DNA of 64,000 bases from Owenia fusiformis (GCA_903813345.2 CAIIXF020000010.1:622001-686000); one strand, 5' to 3'; shown: positions 1-10,989, counted from the first letter of the stretch. Numbers and translations: made by a program. Notes: generated by a model from the letters alone, not told the origin.

Positions 1-354
1 AAATTTCTTTTCGGAAAGAACCTCAAACTCAACAGATCCGCCATTTATACAGCTCACTCAGAAGAAAAATGGAGGCTATTTTGAAATGAAATTCCACTTA
101 GCTAAATTAAAATATATATAATAATCGATTAGAACGGGGATATAAGCTGATATTCTGCAAATGTTTACATAAAGGTATGTTTCATATAATTGTGCCATAA
201 CAACTGTGCGTGTGTTACCATGATTTACAAATATTGAATATCAGGGCGGCTGTAAACAATCACTCAAAGCAAGAATATAGAGAAGGATTTGGACCTAAGT
301 AAGGTGTAACCATCACCCTCATCATCAGCTCATTTCATTCAATGATAAATATCA

Positions 355-433
355 CAGAGAACTATTTACATGCTTTTTAAGTATCTTTAGCAGAATAAAA
401 CAAACGATAAAATCATATGTAAATAGTTCTCTG
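355..433. repeat. Small inverted repeat (hairpin)
   Basis: CAGAGAACTATTTACAT at 355-371 returns as its exact reverse complement at 417-433, a 17-bp stem with a 45-nt spacer. It could be a degenerate miniature transposon. The rest of 1-750 shows no gene. Confidence 0.7.
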
Positions 434-754
434 TTATTTTTGTAGTCATCACTAAAATCAGTATACGTTTACAAACTTCAATACAAGGACAGAGTACTCA
501 CATATCCTGCGGTATAGTTTTTATTGCAGTGGTAAATTTTATTGAGAATATAAAGGCAAAAACCCCAAGAAATGTCCAATTCAAGTTTCGTTCGCATCGT
601 CCACCATTTTAGTACTTCCCCATAAAATAATCACGTGACAGGTATAGGGAGACACCATTTTGACACACTTCGTTCGGTGCGTTCATTCCCGGGGATCAAT
701 CAAATAGGGGATTCACCAGGGCTCACCAGGAATAGCGTTAAGTTAGTTGCATCA

Positions 755-782
755 TGGGCTTTCAATTCTAGTTGAAAGCCCA
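755..782. repeat. Palindrome TGGGCTTTCAA/TTGAAAGCCCA
   Basis: An 11-bp arm and its complement around six central bases. Near-copies occur at 14178-14203 and 46613-46632, so it is part of a dispersed family. Confidence 0.6.
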
Positions 783-896
783 CGGTTGCATGTATCGTTA
801 AGGGATTAGATGGGTTTCGGACTATTGGGATTCGGACCATTGGGATTTTTTCAGACCATTCAGATGCGGATGATTAAGTTTCTAATTTAAGCCCAT

Positions 897-1098
897 GGTA
901 CCACTATAAAAGTTTACAATTGAATTACTAAATGAATAGGCACACACCACGGGGAAATATGTTAGGTCTTCTAGGATTTATTTTGAAACGATGGGATTCT
1001 AAGAAAAAAGGCCCAGCGTCCCTCAACGTGCAAAACTGATTAATGCTTTTGCTATAAACCAGGCAACAATGTGGTCTACACGACCTGTAAATACTAGT
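897..1098 (-). repeat. Dispersed repeat family R1, copy 1
   Basis: Reverse complement of sequence at 16811-17070 and 61841-62100, sharing the block around GGTCGTGTAGACCATTGTTG and GATTTATAGCAAAAGCATTG. It has no coding potential. Here it is the most diverged of the three copies. Confidence 0.7.
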
Positions 1099-1164
1099 AC
1101 TTGACTACTTGTAAGTGACGTTGGTTTTGTAAAGGTACAGTGTATGGTGTTTAAACTGCTTCTT

Positions 1165-1925
1165 TATTCGGTACATTAAACATTCCATAAATAACAAATA
1201 AAACAAACAATTTACCAAACCTTTACCCAATCTATCGAATGTTTTTTATTTTATCGAATGTAATAATCTGTACAATTTATATTCGCTAAATCGTTTCACT
1301 TGTTCTTTGTGTTGGCATTTACATTTGATATTTATACACAGTGTACATGTATTTGTGTGATGCAGCGAATCTATTTGTTTTCCTCACGCACGTATGATTT
1401 AATTAATTTTTTGTACATTCGGTATTTACATTATTTATATTCGGTAAAAACCGAATGCCACATTCGATAAATTTCGTTATTATTCGATACTTTAAGAGAC
1501 TTTCAGTTACGTGATATATTTGAACGATGTAGAATAGCTGCGCGGCTTGCAAATCTCGAGGTCACGTGACAGAATATCGAACAACAACGAAAGTTATCGA
1601 ATATTACTTTATTGCATTCGGTAAATAGCAAATTAGCTTTCGGTAAAATGCATCAACTATGTCATAGAAAAATAAACCATTTGGTAAATATAGGCAAACT
1701 TATTTCGGTAGGGTTCAAATAGAAATTCGATATTGTGCCTATAATGTGTTACTCTTGAGGAATACCATAACAATTTACGCAAAAACATATCATTTAGCGA
1801 ATGAAATATGTAATTTAATGCACATGGTATTAAGTGATTGGCTATTTTGAAAACTTAATTTGCTTTAACAAACATATAAACGTTTATACCGAATGGAAAA
1901 ATGATTTAGCGAATATAAATATTTC
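1165..1925. repeat. Field of ATTCGGTA / ATCGAAT motifs
   Basis: About eighteen occurrences in 760 bp of closely related octamers (ATTCGGTA, ATTCGATA, ATTCGCTA and complements TACCGAAT, TATCGAAT, TAGCGAAT), irregularly spaced and on both strands. There is no open frame. Confidence 0.55.
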
Positions 1926-2033
1926 CTATACAGAATATATTTGACGACTTGACTTACTCCAAATGTTACTGAGTTACTGAGTATTTCAAATACACGAATT
2001 TCCACCTTAAAGACATATTACTACGACACCCCC

Positions 2034-2165
2034 CCACCCTCCGTTTACCCCCCCCCCTCCCCCTTCCGTTCAATTCTAATTTTTTTTTATCTAACACATG
2101 GTAACTTATTTTTTAAAGAACAGTAATGACATTAATTTTTTGAGAAAAACGTAACCTAAAGTATT
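2034..2165 (+). repeat. Dispersed repeat family R2, copy 1, with poly-C
   Basis: C-runs followed by CCGTTCAATTCTAATTTTTT, a TAACTTATTTTTTAAAG block and TGACATTAATTTTTTGAGA. The same order is seen at about 16684-16800 and 34695-34800. Confidence 0.6.
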
Positions 2166-2439
2166 TATTACGTAATTATGTCTGATATCCCTAAACTCTA
2201 GGGCTTTCCCTCCTCTTGGGGGAAGTGACGAGCAAAGGTTTTGGGCCGATATAAAGATGGCAGCTGCGGTAGAATCTTATTTACCCTTTCTCTCTAGAGA
2301 AGAGTTGTCCGCGAGAGATGTATAAACAAACACAGATTGATTGTTTTTTTATTTAAAATGTTATGAAAATCTCAGATAAACATGTCTCCTTTAATCGTTT
2401 TTGATAGTAAGTTGATTAACTTACCTTTGTTTCTGCAGG

Positions 2440-3520
2440 TATAATAAAGGTATTTGCAGATGTAATAAAGGTATTTGCAGGTACAGTATATTTAAGGTAT
2501 AAGCAGGTATATTAAATGTATTTGTAGGTATAATAAAGGTATTTGCAGGTATAATAAGTGTATTTGCAGGCATAATAAAGGTATTTGTAGGTATAATAAA
2601 GATATTTGCAGGTACAATAAAGGTATTTGCAGGAATAATAAAGGTATTTGCAGGTATAATAAATGTATTTGCAGGCATAATAAAGGTATTTGTAGGCATA
2701 ATAAAGATATTTGCAGGTATGATAAAGATATTTGCAGGTATAATAAATGTATTTGCAGGTGTAATAAAGGTATTTGCAGGAATAATAAAGGTATTTGCAG
2801 GTATATTTAAGGTATAAGCAGGTATATTAAATGTATTTGTAGGTATAATAAAGGTATTTGCAGGTATAATAAATGTATTAAAAGGCATAATAAAGGCATT
2901 TGTAGGTATAATAAAGATATTTGCAGGTATGATAAATATATTTGCAGGTGTAATAAAGGTATTTGCAGGAATAATAAAGGTATTTGCAGGTATATTTAAG
3001 GTATAAACAGGTATATTAAATGTATTTGTAGGTATAATAAAGGTATTTGCAGGTATAATGAATGTATTTGCAGGTATAATAAAGGTATTTGCAGGTACAA
3101 TAAAGGTATAATAAAGGTATTTGCAGGTATAATAAAGGTATTTGCATGAATAGTAAAGGTATTTGCATGAATAGTAAAAGTATTTGCAGGTATAATAAAG
3201 GTATTTGCATGAATAGTAAAGGTATTTGCATGAATAGTAAAAGTATTTGCAGGTATAATAAAGGTATTTGCAGGTACAATAAAGGTATAATAAAGGTATT
3301 TGCAGGTATAATAAAGGTATTTGCATGAATAGTAAAGGTATTTGCATGAATAGTAAAAGTATTTGCAGGTATAATAAAGGTATTTGCATGAATAGTAAAG
3401 GTATTTGCATGAATAGTAAAAGTATTTGCAGGTATAATAAAGGTATTTGCATGAATAGTAAAGGTATTTGCATGAATAGTAAAAGTATTTGCAGGTATAA
3501 TAAAGGTATTTGCAGGTACA
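2440..3520. repeat. 21-bp minisatellite (GGTATAATAAAGGTATTTGCA)
   Basis: About 50 tandem copies. From about 3130 the copies form a 63-bp higher-order pattern with GGTATTTGCATGAATAGTAA variants. Because 21 is divisible by three and the unit has a stop-free frame, long open frames (up to 397 codons) arise on both strands; they are not genes. Confidence 0.95.
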
Positions 3521-3543
3521 AACAAGAACACAAATGTGTACAA

Positions 3544-5004
3544 TATGTCCCCACCAATGGGTGATCCCATGAAATGGTTATCCTGAAAATGAGTAGACAA
3601 GACTTTACTGACACAATTTGAGGACGGAAAGTCCAAAATGGCCGCCTTAAAATTTACCCAGAATCCCCAAAAATTAGCTAGTTCTAGATTTTCATACTAA
3701 GAACCACCCCTGAAAATATGAAATTGATCCGTCAAACAGTTAAACAAGACTTTACATACAAGATTTTAGGATGGAAAATCCAAAATGGCTGCCTTGACAT
3801 TTACCCAGAATGTCAAAAAACTAATCAGTTCTAGATTTTCATACTAAGAATCATCCCTGAAAATTTGAAATTGATCTACCAAACGGTTCACCTGATAACG
3901 CGTAGACAAGACTTTACAGACAAGATTTTAGGACAGAAAATCCAAAATGGCTGCCTAGACATTTACCCAGAATGCCAAAAAACTGATCAGATCTAGGTTT
4001 TCATACTAAGAATCATCCCTGAAAATTTGAAATTGATCTAACAAACGGTTCACCTGGAAATGCGTAGACAAGACTTTACAGACAAGATTTTAGGACGGAA
4101 AATCCAAAATGGCTGCCTTGACATTTACCCAGAACGCCAAAAAAACTAATCAGATCTAGATTTTCATACTAAGAATCATCCCTGAAAATTTTAAATTGAT
4201 CTACAAAACGGTTCACCTGGAAATGCGTAGACAAGACTTTACAGACAAGATTTTAGGACAGAAAATCCAAAATGGCTGCCTTGACATTTACCCAGAACGC
4301 CAAAAAACTAATCAGATCTAGATTTTCATACTAAGATTCATCCCTGAAAATTTGAAATTGATCTACCAAACGGTTCACCTGAAAACGTGTAGACAAGACT
4401 TTACAGACAAGATTTTAGGACGGAAAAAAACAAAATGGCCGACAATAAAAAAGTGATTATGAGTTTTTGCTGATTTCCTTTTACAAAATTATCACATATA
4501 ACTACTGTTAACAATAACATAGGCTTTTTCAACAAAGTACACCTGGAATTATTTATAAAGCTACTAAATAGTTAAAGTATGAAAACTCAAAAACACCATT
4601 CAATATGATACAAAGTATTATCGCGCGCTAACTTTTCTTCAGACATTCAAAATGGCTGACATGACTGGGCTAACAGGTCCAAAACCTAATCAGATGTAGA
4701 ATGAAGTGAGCTGAACAAGATGTTAAAGTTTTAAAAGCAACTGTGAAGCCGTTTTTCTTAAAGTTTGCAGACAAGGATTTTAGCATTTGACCTCAAAATG
4801 GCCGACAGGAAGTAGCTATCGAGTTAATTTTTTTTCATCCACATCTGTATGCACTTACAAGTTATTCCTGAAAATTTGAAGGTGATACCTGTAGCGGTTT
4901 TGGAGAAAACTCCCGGACGTACGGACGGACAGACAGACAACCAGACAGACGGACGGACGCGCCTAGGACGACAATATGGCCCCACACTATGTGGTGGGGA
5001 CATA
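3544..5004. mobile_element. Inverted-repeat-bounded element with ~160-bp internal repeats
   Basis: Bounded by TATGTCCCCACCA (3544-3556) and its exact complement TGGTGGGGACATA (4992-5004). Inside are five to six tandem units of about 160 bp (3560-4440) sharing GACAAGACTTTACAGACAAG and CAAAATGGCTGCCTTGACAT, then a tail with ACGGACGGACAGACAG. No open frame is present. A truncated copy lies at 6262-6560. Such GACGGACG-tailed repeats are common in mollusc genomes (general knowledge). Confidence 0.7.
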
Positions 5005-5339
5005 AAAAAGTAAATGAAGGTAAACGGTATTTATACAGCTTTATATAAATATATCACAAACGGCTAAACGCGTATATTCATTGATTAACATAATATTTCT
5101 TATTCTTGTGGACTATGAAGGACTCTCCGTCATTTTTATAGAGATGATCCTTATATGAGGTCAAAATGTACTTCATGAGGTCCAAATAAATCAGGGATTA
5201 ATACGTTATTTTAGAATGTATAAGATTTCGTAAGATAATATTAGAAAATATAAAAAATCAATGCGCCAGTACACGAAACCGAGCACATTTGCTCAATTTT
5301 TTAAATCCAAGTTAGATAAATTAAATACTGCATAATTTG

Positions 5340-5369
5340 TTTATTTATCTATCTATTCATTTATTTATT
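5340..5369 (-). terminator. Candidate polyadenylation signals of the unknown gene
   Basis: Three AATAAA hexamers on the minus strand (as TTTATT at 5340, 5360 and 5364) lie 260-290 nt downstream of the TGA at 5627. They are the nearest signals I see, but the sequence is AT-rich enough for chance hits. Confidence 0.3.
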
Positions 5370-5626
5370 TTCTTTTACATTTGTGCGACAGATCGGACAA
5401 ATTAATTGTTCAAATAAAAACAACTTTGCTAGTCACTTGCAAAACGCTCCAGTAATACGTTGAACTCAACCACTCTGATCGTCTATGAGTAATCACCAAG
5501 GGGGATGGGGTCTTCTCCTATTCCGATCATATTAACAAAACGTGACAACTCGTCAAGAATTATAGAGTTAACCAGTAATGCAATAAGTGTATATTGTATA
5601 TGGTTACGACTTTCTCCCAGCAGTCG

Positions 5627-5766
5627 TCACAGAAACTGCTCCTTACAACTACAGCATATAAGAAATCGTTGATTTTGTCGTATTTTCTGTATTGTCGTCG
5701 ATCGCCTGGTCCGATTCCTGGACGTGGCCTGGAACTCTTCCAACAGAGCATCACCGTTAACCATAT
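5627..5766 (-). CDS. Coding exon 9 of the unknown gene (C-terminus and stop)
   Basis: Follows acceptor TTTATGTATTTTTCAG. Its first two bases AT complete GAT (Asp) with exon 8, then 45 codons follow to TGA at 5629-5627. The peptide includes MVNGDALLEEFQATSRN, RTRRSTTIQKIRQNQ and the tail RFLICCSCKEQFL. RRST resembles a basophilic-kinase (PKA-like) site, and the Cys cluster near the end could be lipidated (inference). The other frame of this stretch, open for 64 codons, has no matching splice phase. Confidence 0.6.
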
Positions 5767-5839
5767 CTGAAAAATACATAAATTATGCTACTGACACCAA
5801 TTTCCCATATAGCTAGACACATTGACAAAATAGCAAAAC

Positions 5840-6230
5840 AGGTGCTTATGTTACAACTCATTGTCATAAGGTCAAACCTTGCAAAGCCCTTGCAAAAATA
5901 TTTCCTGATTGCCAAGTAGGATTGGCTCCCAGAGTGCAACATCTATATTCTGTCCCATACATGGAAAAATCCAAAACTCACAAGAAATGATCGAGATAAT
6001 GGTTCGAATCTTTTGGACCGTTTATTTTGAATTTATAGTCGGTAATAATTTTAAAAAATAACGTCAATTTGAGGTTTTCATTGTTGGAAATATCGATTGT
6101 CGATCCTGGGTGCCAATCCTCCTTGCTGATTGCTTAAAATGCTATCAAGATAGGTGCTTATGTAAGTGAAATTGTCAAAAGGTCAAACCTTGCAAAGCCC
6201 TTGCAAAAAGTATTTCCTGATTGTTAAAAT
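5840..6230 (+). repeat. Direct repeat pair around GGTCAAACCTTGCAAAGCCC
   Basis: About 80 bp at 5840-5920 recur at 6150-6230, sharing the 20-mer in the call and CCTTGCAAAAATATTTCCTG. They lie in the intron upstream of exon 9, with no coding potential. Confidence 0.7.
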
Positions 6231-6261
6231 GCTATCCAGGTTGCCGAACTTATGGATCAAA

Positions 6262-6560
6262 AGACAAGAACATGAATGTGTAAAACATGTCCCCACCAAT
6301 GGGTGATCCTATATACTGCAAATTTTTCATCCTTAATGCCTAACACTAATCAGTTGAAAAGAGAATTTAAGACAAAAATCCATTGTGGCCGCCTTAAGAT
6401 TTACCCAGAATGTCGAAAATCTAATTAGTTCTAGATTTTCATATTATAAATTATTACTTAAACTTTCAAAAATCGATCCGTCAAACTGTTATCCTGAAAA
6501 TCGGTAGACAATCCTTCACAGACACGATTTTAGGACGGAAAGGCCTAAATGGCCAACTTA
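6262..6560 (+). mobile_element. Truncated copy of the 3544-5004 element
   Basis: Begins ATGTCCCCACCAATGGGTG like the full element and includes the CCGCCTTAAGATTTACCCAG and GATTTTAGGACGGAAAGG blocks, then stops at 6560, next to the start of another element. Confidence 0.75.
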
Positions 6561-6832
6561 AAAGGATCTAGTGCACTCTCCATTATGATTTCCCCATGAA
6601 CAAAATGAATCATTTTATAGGTGTAACATAAAGAATACAATGTTACATAATACTTTGGAAAATATTTAAGCATTTGGAACCACATGGGCTGAGGTTGAGG
6701 TCATTAAGTTCAGCAAGGGTGTATTGACTTGACATTGGGTGTGCTCCATTGGCTAAACATGTGGATATCATCAGATTCCAATGAAGGCCATCGGTTTCTA
6801 TTGATTTTTACAAAAATACCTAAAATACACTA

Positions 6833-6935
6833 TGACCTGAATCGATTGCAAATTAAACAATTTCACAATATGACTGACACAAATGGTATATCACATCAGA
6901 TTTGCAAATATGAAGTTCGCAATCGATTCAGGTCA
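6833..6935. repeat. Hairpin TGACCTGAATCGATTGC, copy 1
   Basis: A perfect 17-bp inverted repeat with a 69-nt loop inside the first ~310-bp segment. Confidence 0.8.
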
Positions 6936-7040
6936 CATGAAGAATAGAATGTCATATACCTCTTTGGAAAATATTAAAGTGCTCGGGCACACATAGGCTG
7001 AGATAGGGGCCATTTAGTTTAGTGAGGTTGTATTGACTTA

Positions 7041-8334
7041 CGAGGGAAGATCCAAAAGTTTCCGGCCTAACATAGTTCTAGTTGATGGATTTTCAAAATG
7101 ATAGTGTCATTTTTCAATGTAGTCTCCCTGTACTTCGATGCACTTGGCCCATCTTCTTGGCAGCATCTCAAGTCCAGTTCTGAAGAAATCAGGAGCATGA
7201 CCCTCCAACCACTGGTTAACAGCTATCTTGACCTCATCATCATCATCATAGCGTTGCCCTCGTAGAGATTTTTTGAGTTTCCCAAATAGGTAATAGTCAC
7301 TGGGTGCTTGATCTGGAGAATAGGGTGCGTGCGGTAATAATTCCAGATGGCATTCTTCCGCTGCATCACGAGCAACTTGGCTTGTGTGAACAGGTGCATT
7401 GTCCTGTTGATGCAAAACTCCAAGACGGACTTTGTGTGGCCTGGTTTCATCAAGTCTAGCTTTTAAGGTACGCAACAAAGCAGCATAATATTCTCCGTTC
7501 ATTGTAGTACCTCTTGGAAGGTAGTCTACTAAGATAGGACCTTCACAGTCCCAGAAAATAGTGGCCATCATCTTTTTGTTGGATGGGGTGGTGCGAAACT
7601 TCTTTGGGGGTGGAGACCCCATATGTTTCCATTGCATTGACTCATGTTTGGTTGAAGGCTCAAAATGACGCACCCATGTTTCATCACAAGTGACTATTCT
7701 CTCCATAAAACCTTGTGGATCAGTGTTATACATGTCCAAAAGCTCTCTTGCAACAGCAACTCGTTTTGTTTTCATGTCCTCTGTGAGCATACGGGGCACC
7801 CATCTTGAGCTTAACTTTTGCATGTGTAAATCTTGATGAATTATTCTACAAACGGTACCATATGATAATCCAGTTTCTTCTACAAGTTCACGTATAGATT
7901 TCCGCCTATCTTCCAATATTGTTCGATGTACAAGATCAACATTTCTATCTGTAGTGACATCTTTAGGTCTTCCAGAACGTGGTGCATCATCAATTGATTC
8001 CCGTCCACGTTTAAATTCAGCCACCCAAAATTTTACAGTAGAATAGGAGGGAGCACCTTCCCCATACACATCCTTAAGTCTATCGTAGATTTCCTGCCCT
8101 CCATTTTCTTCTTGATATAGAAACTTTATCACAGCTCTATATTCAGTTTTCTCCATTGTGCAGCCACTGTGACCTGACCTCATTATGAATATTCTCAAAA
8201 TGAGGCTGTGACCCCTAGAGGTTAATCATATGCATAAATTATGTTCATACATAAGCAACATTTGAACTGTGAAGAATGGTTGCTCTCAGACATCGGGAAC
8301 TATGTTAGGCCGGAAACTTTTGGATCTTCCCTCG
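7041..8334 (-). mobile_element. Complete mariner transposon, 1294 bp
   Basis: Terminal inverted repeats of 38 bp are identical (7041-7078 and 8297-8334, starting CGAGGGAAGATCC) and flanked by TA on both sides (7039-7040, 8335-8336), the target duplication of Tc1/mariner elements. The single gene inside is an open transposase. The element is nested in a duplicated segment of the larger TA-flanked element 6571-9361. Perfect repeats plus an unbroken frame suggest recent, possibly still competent insertion. Confidence 0.95.
7107..8156 (-). CDS. Mariner transposase (D,D34D)
   Basis: A cut-and-paste DNA transposase of about 349 residues, the usual mariner length, ending TAA at 7107. I start at the ATG at 8156 (MEKTEYRAV), which has a strong context (ACAATGG) and matches the usual mariner start. 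The frame extends 14 codons further up, with another ATG at 8183. In the N-terminal part an HTH-rich DNA-binding region carries STVKFWVAEFKRG and a GRPK basic motif; next comes WVPRMLTEDMK, the counterpart of the mariner WVPHEL box. The catalytic triad is visible: Asp in TCDETW, Asp in HQQDNAPVH 94 residues on, and Asp in YSPDQAPSDYYLF, with 34 residues between the last two. No stop or frameshift is seen. The gene sits between the element's terminal repeats and would act on them in the nucleus. It is unrelated to the neighbouring host gene. Confidence 0.95.
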   Translation of the reverse strand: MEKTEYRAVIKFLYQEENGGQEIYDRLKDVYGEGAPSYSTVKFWVAEFKRGRESIDDAPRSGRPKDVTTDRNVDLVHRTILEDRRKSIRELVEETGLSYGTVCRIIHQDLHMQKLSSRWVPRMLTEDMKTKRVAVARELLDMYNTDPQGFMERIVTCDETWVRHFEPSTKHESMQWKHMGSPPPKKFRTTPSNKKMMATIFWDCEGPILVDYLPRGTTMNGEYYAALLRTLKARLDETRPHKVRLGVLHQQDNAPVHTSQVARDAAEECHLELLPHAPYSPDQAPSDYYLFGKLKKSLRGQRYDDDDEVKIAVNQWLEGHAPDFFRTGLEMLPRRWAKCIEVQGDYIEK

Positions 8335-8434
8335 TACATGGGGCTGTTCATCATTGACTTAACATGAGGATATCAGATCCCAATAGAGGCCATTGGTTTC
8401 TATTGATTATCACAAAAATACCAAAAATGCACTA

Positions 8435-8533
8435 TGACCTGAATCGATTGCAAACTTAATAATTTCACAATATCAAACTATTGGTTTATCTCATCAAATG
8501 TGCAAATATGAAGTTTGCAATCGATTCAGGTCA
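8435..8533. repeat. Hairpin TGACCTGAATCGATTGC, copy 2
   Basis: A perfect 23-bp inverted repeat, with a loop diverged from copy 1 although the stem is longer. It lies just right of the mariner insertion. Confidence 0.8.
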
Positions 8534-8539
8534 TACTTA

Positions 8540-9345
8540 AAATTAAAAGATTGCACATTTTTTCATCATTTTTTCCCTACAAAATGGCTATAGAAAAATG
8601 CTCCAAAAACAACTTTTACACTTATCAAATTCATACAACTTTGTAAAACCAAAGAATATACTATTTTATTTCATTATGTAGTAACATATTTGGATAAGAT
8701 GTAGGGATGCGTAGGATGCAAATGGATTTTGACAGACACAAAAATACTTCCTGGTTTGGAATCATATGCCTCTACACTTCATGATTGAATTATGACCTTA
8801 ATAAGTTGCCTATACATCAATACAGTGCTGAATATAGGTCAACAAGATACTAGTGTGCATATAATGTTATAATTAAAGCAGAATACTCATTTTGAAAAAT
8901 CAGATGAATTATTTTTTTCTCATGGGGAGATCCCAATGGAGGGTGTATAAGGTCCTTAAAAGATTATACATTTTTCATCATTTTTTCCTCCAAAATGGCT
9001 TTAGAAAAATGCTTCAAAAGCAACTTTTACACCTATAAATGGCCATACAACTTTGTAAATCCAAAGATTGTACGGTTTTGTTTCATTAATTAATAACATA
9101 TGTGGATAAGATGTAGGGATGTGTAGGATGCAAATGGATTTTGACAGACACAAAAAGACTTCCTGGTTTGGAATCTATGCCTCTACACTTCATGATTAAA
9201 TAATGACCCTTATGACCCTATTAAGTGGCCATTACATCAATATATTGTTCAATATAGGTCAACAAGATACTAATGTGCATATAAATGTAATAATAAAAGC
9301 AGTATATTTGAAAAATCAGACGAACAATTTTTTCATGGGGAGATC
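8540..9345 (+). repeat. Two ~400-bp direct repeats
   Basis: The blocks at 8540-8950 and 8955-9345 share GTAGGATGCAAATGGATTTT, GACAGACACAAAAA, ACTTCCTGGTTTGGAATC and a CTCATGGGGAGATC end. They are internal to the TA-flanked element. Confidence 0.85.
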
Positions 9346-9393
9346 ATAATGGAGAGCGCACTACTTCCTTTACATCTGGAGTAAGTATCTTAA

Positions 9394-9890
9394 AGAGGCT
9401 CTATGCCATAGGATAGCACAATCAAGACCCTCTGGACCTTTTGCATATTGAATTTCACCACATATATAGTATATATCCATCTACTTACCAAAGAAGAAAT
9501 CCCAAATCCCCCTCTTTCAGTGTTAATTTTGCGATCTAATTATTTTCGAAAAAATTAATTTAATCTGAAATTTGAATATACCAGGAAAGTCCTCCTGTTT
9601 TCTGATTGGTAGTTTAATTTGTTTATCATTAACCTAATTGGCTGCCTGGTTCAAGGCGCTTGTGGGCGCTTGTGTGACTCAATGGGGATTCCCCTCGCTA
9701 GCCGAGGAATCGATTGTGTTTTATTCTGGAGTTTGGTTGTTCTGTTGATTATTTCCGATATTTCAGCAATAATATACCCAAAAGTTATTCTCAAGATATA
9801 TCCATGGTATGGTATGTGAGATATTATATGAGCAATAACAATACGACATCATTGATTGTCTGGGGGAGAAACCTATGGCATAATGCATCT
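9394..9890. mobile_element. TTAA-flanked miniature element
   Basis: Ends AGAGGCTCTATGCCATAGG and CCTATGGCATAATGCATCT are imperfect inverted repeats, each bounded by TTAA (9390-9393, 9891-9894), as for piggyBac- or Kolobok-type insertion. Short open frames inside (60-70 codons) resemble no protein. Confidence 0.55.
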
Positions 9891-9899
9891 TTAAGCAAA

Positions 9900-10560
9900 G
9901 ACTACATGCTTTTCGTGATTTGACGATGTTGACATTATAAATGGCAATATGGAGAATCCTCCTTAATCAATTGAAGCTCTCGACGACAAGGAGGAAGGCT
10001 TATCAAGTGAATTTTACCACGAATAGTGACATCTCGTTGATAAATTGTGCCACTTTATTCAAAGCTATTTTTAAATCAAGTGTTGTCAGCGTAAAAGGAA
10101 AAAGAATTCCCTCGTGGATTGGAATGTCAAAAGCAAAGATATAGTTCGAAATTGTCCAGTGGATTTAATTGAATTTACTTTTGAGACAAAATCAAGTTCA
10201 TTGAGTTATGAGACATCACGATAAACCATGACATCTCATTTTCTTTTCAGCCATGTTTCTTGTGAAACAAAAAGATGTGCAGTGATGGGTATCAGAATGA
10301 TTTTGATTGCATGACTTACATAACAAGTTTGGCGTGTATTCTGCTCAACACATTAGTTATTAGGCATTCTGCCTTTTAAAAATTGTGTTAGAGAATACAA
10401 AGCACACCAAAGATAAGGAATCGTTTAAGGGTTAAATACGGAAGAAATACCCCAGCATTCATGGCTGAACCTGATGGATGAAGATGGATCTTTATCTATG
10501 AATTCTGGGATATTCCACCGTGGGTGGATTGTGTCAAGACATAATAACGCCACAATGACG
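9900..10560. other. Intron-like sequence, no feature seen
   Basis: Apart from the readthrough frame beyond exon 8 (to 10425), I see no splice-consistent exon, repeat or hairpin. Confidence 0.4.
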
Positions 10561-10573
10561 TCACCAGGTTTAC

Positions 10574-10653
10574 CTAAACTCTCCACTTCCATCTCCGCGC
10601 ATGGTATAATCTCCTGCATTTCATGTATAACCTGGATGATCTCTAGAATATCT
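10574..10653 (-). CDS. Coding exon 8 of the unknown gene
   Basis: An 80-nt exon between a strong acceptor (TTTTTCTATTTGCAG) and a GTAAAC donor. Its first A completes CAA (Gln) with exon 7. It reads 26 codons including DILEIIQVIHEMQEIIPCAE and MEVESL, an acidic amphipathic helix, and leaves one G. The frame stays open past the donor for about 50 codons to a TAA at 10425, so an alternative C-terminus by intron retention is possible. Confidence 0.6.
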
Positions 10654-10989
10654 CTGCAAATAGAAAAATCTCATCTTAGACAAGATTACACCCAGATTTC
10701 ATATCGTAACATCCTTCTGTTTCATCTCACTTAATAAATATAAATTGTTGAGAGTAAGCAAAGATAAACGTCAATTCTTTAATTACTTTGTCAGTGCTTT
10801 TTAAGTCGAGTTTAGGTTCTGACTACCAGGTGGCCAGACCCGGAGGTGGAAAACAGTTATTAGTATTACAGCAAAAGTGTTTCACTTCAACATGCTGAAA
10901 TTAAAAACATTTGGTGCACTTGGCTTTAGAGAAGTTCATAGCCTTCTCAAAGGTTCTTTGTGCAATTTTAATTAAAACTAGAGGACAAG

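Larger units (their letters stand above)
6571..9361. mobile_element. TA-flanked non-autonomous element, interrupted by mariner
   Basis: The left end GTGCACTCTCCATTATGAT and the right end (complement GTGCGCTCTCCATTATGAT) form terminal repeats of roughly 30 bp with few mismatches, flanked by TA (6569-6570, 9362-9363). Inside are a duplicated ~310-bp segment (about 6655-6957 and 6962-8533 once mariner is removed) and a duplicated ~400-bp segment (8540-8950 and 8955-9345). Without the mariner it is about 1.5 kb. No transposase remnant of its own is visible. Confidence 0.65.

Noticed and set aside
2421-3636. Open frames of 397 and 206 codons on the minus strand with IPLLYLQ-type repeats
   Set aside because: They translate a 21-bp minisatellite whose length is a multiple of three; frames are open on both strands and shift between repeats.
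5560-5754. 64-codon minus-strand frame with RPRPGIGPGDRR
   Set aside because: Overlaps exon 9 in another frame; the exon 9 frame has the matching splice phase and acceptor.
7223-7453. 76-codon minus-strand frame within the mariner
   Set aside because: Out-of-frame shadow of the transposase.
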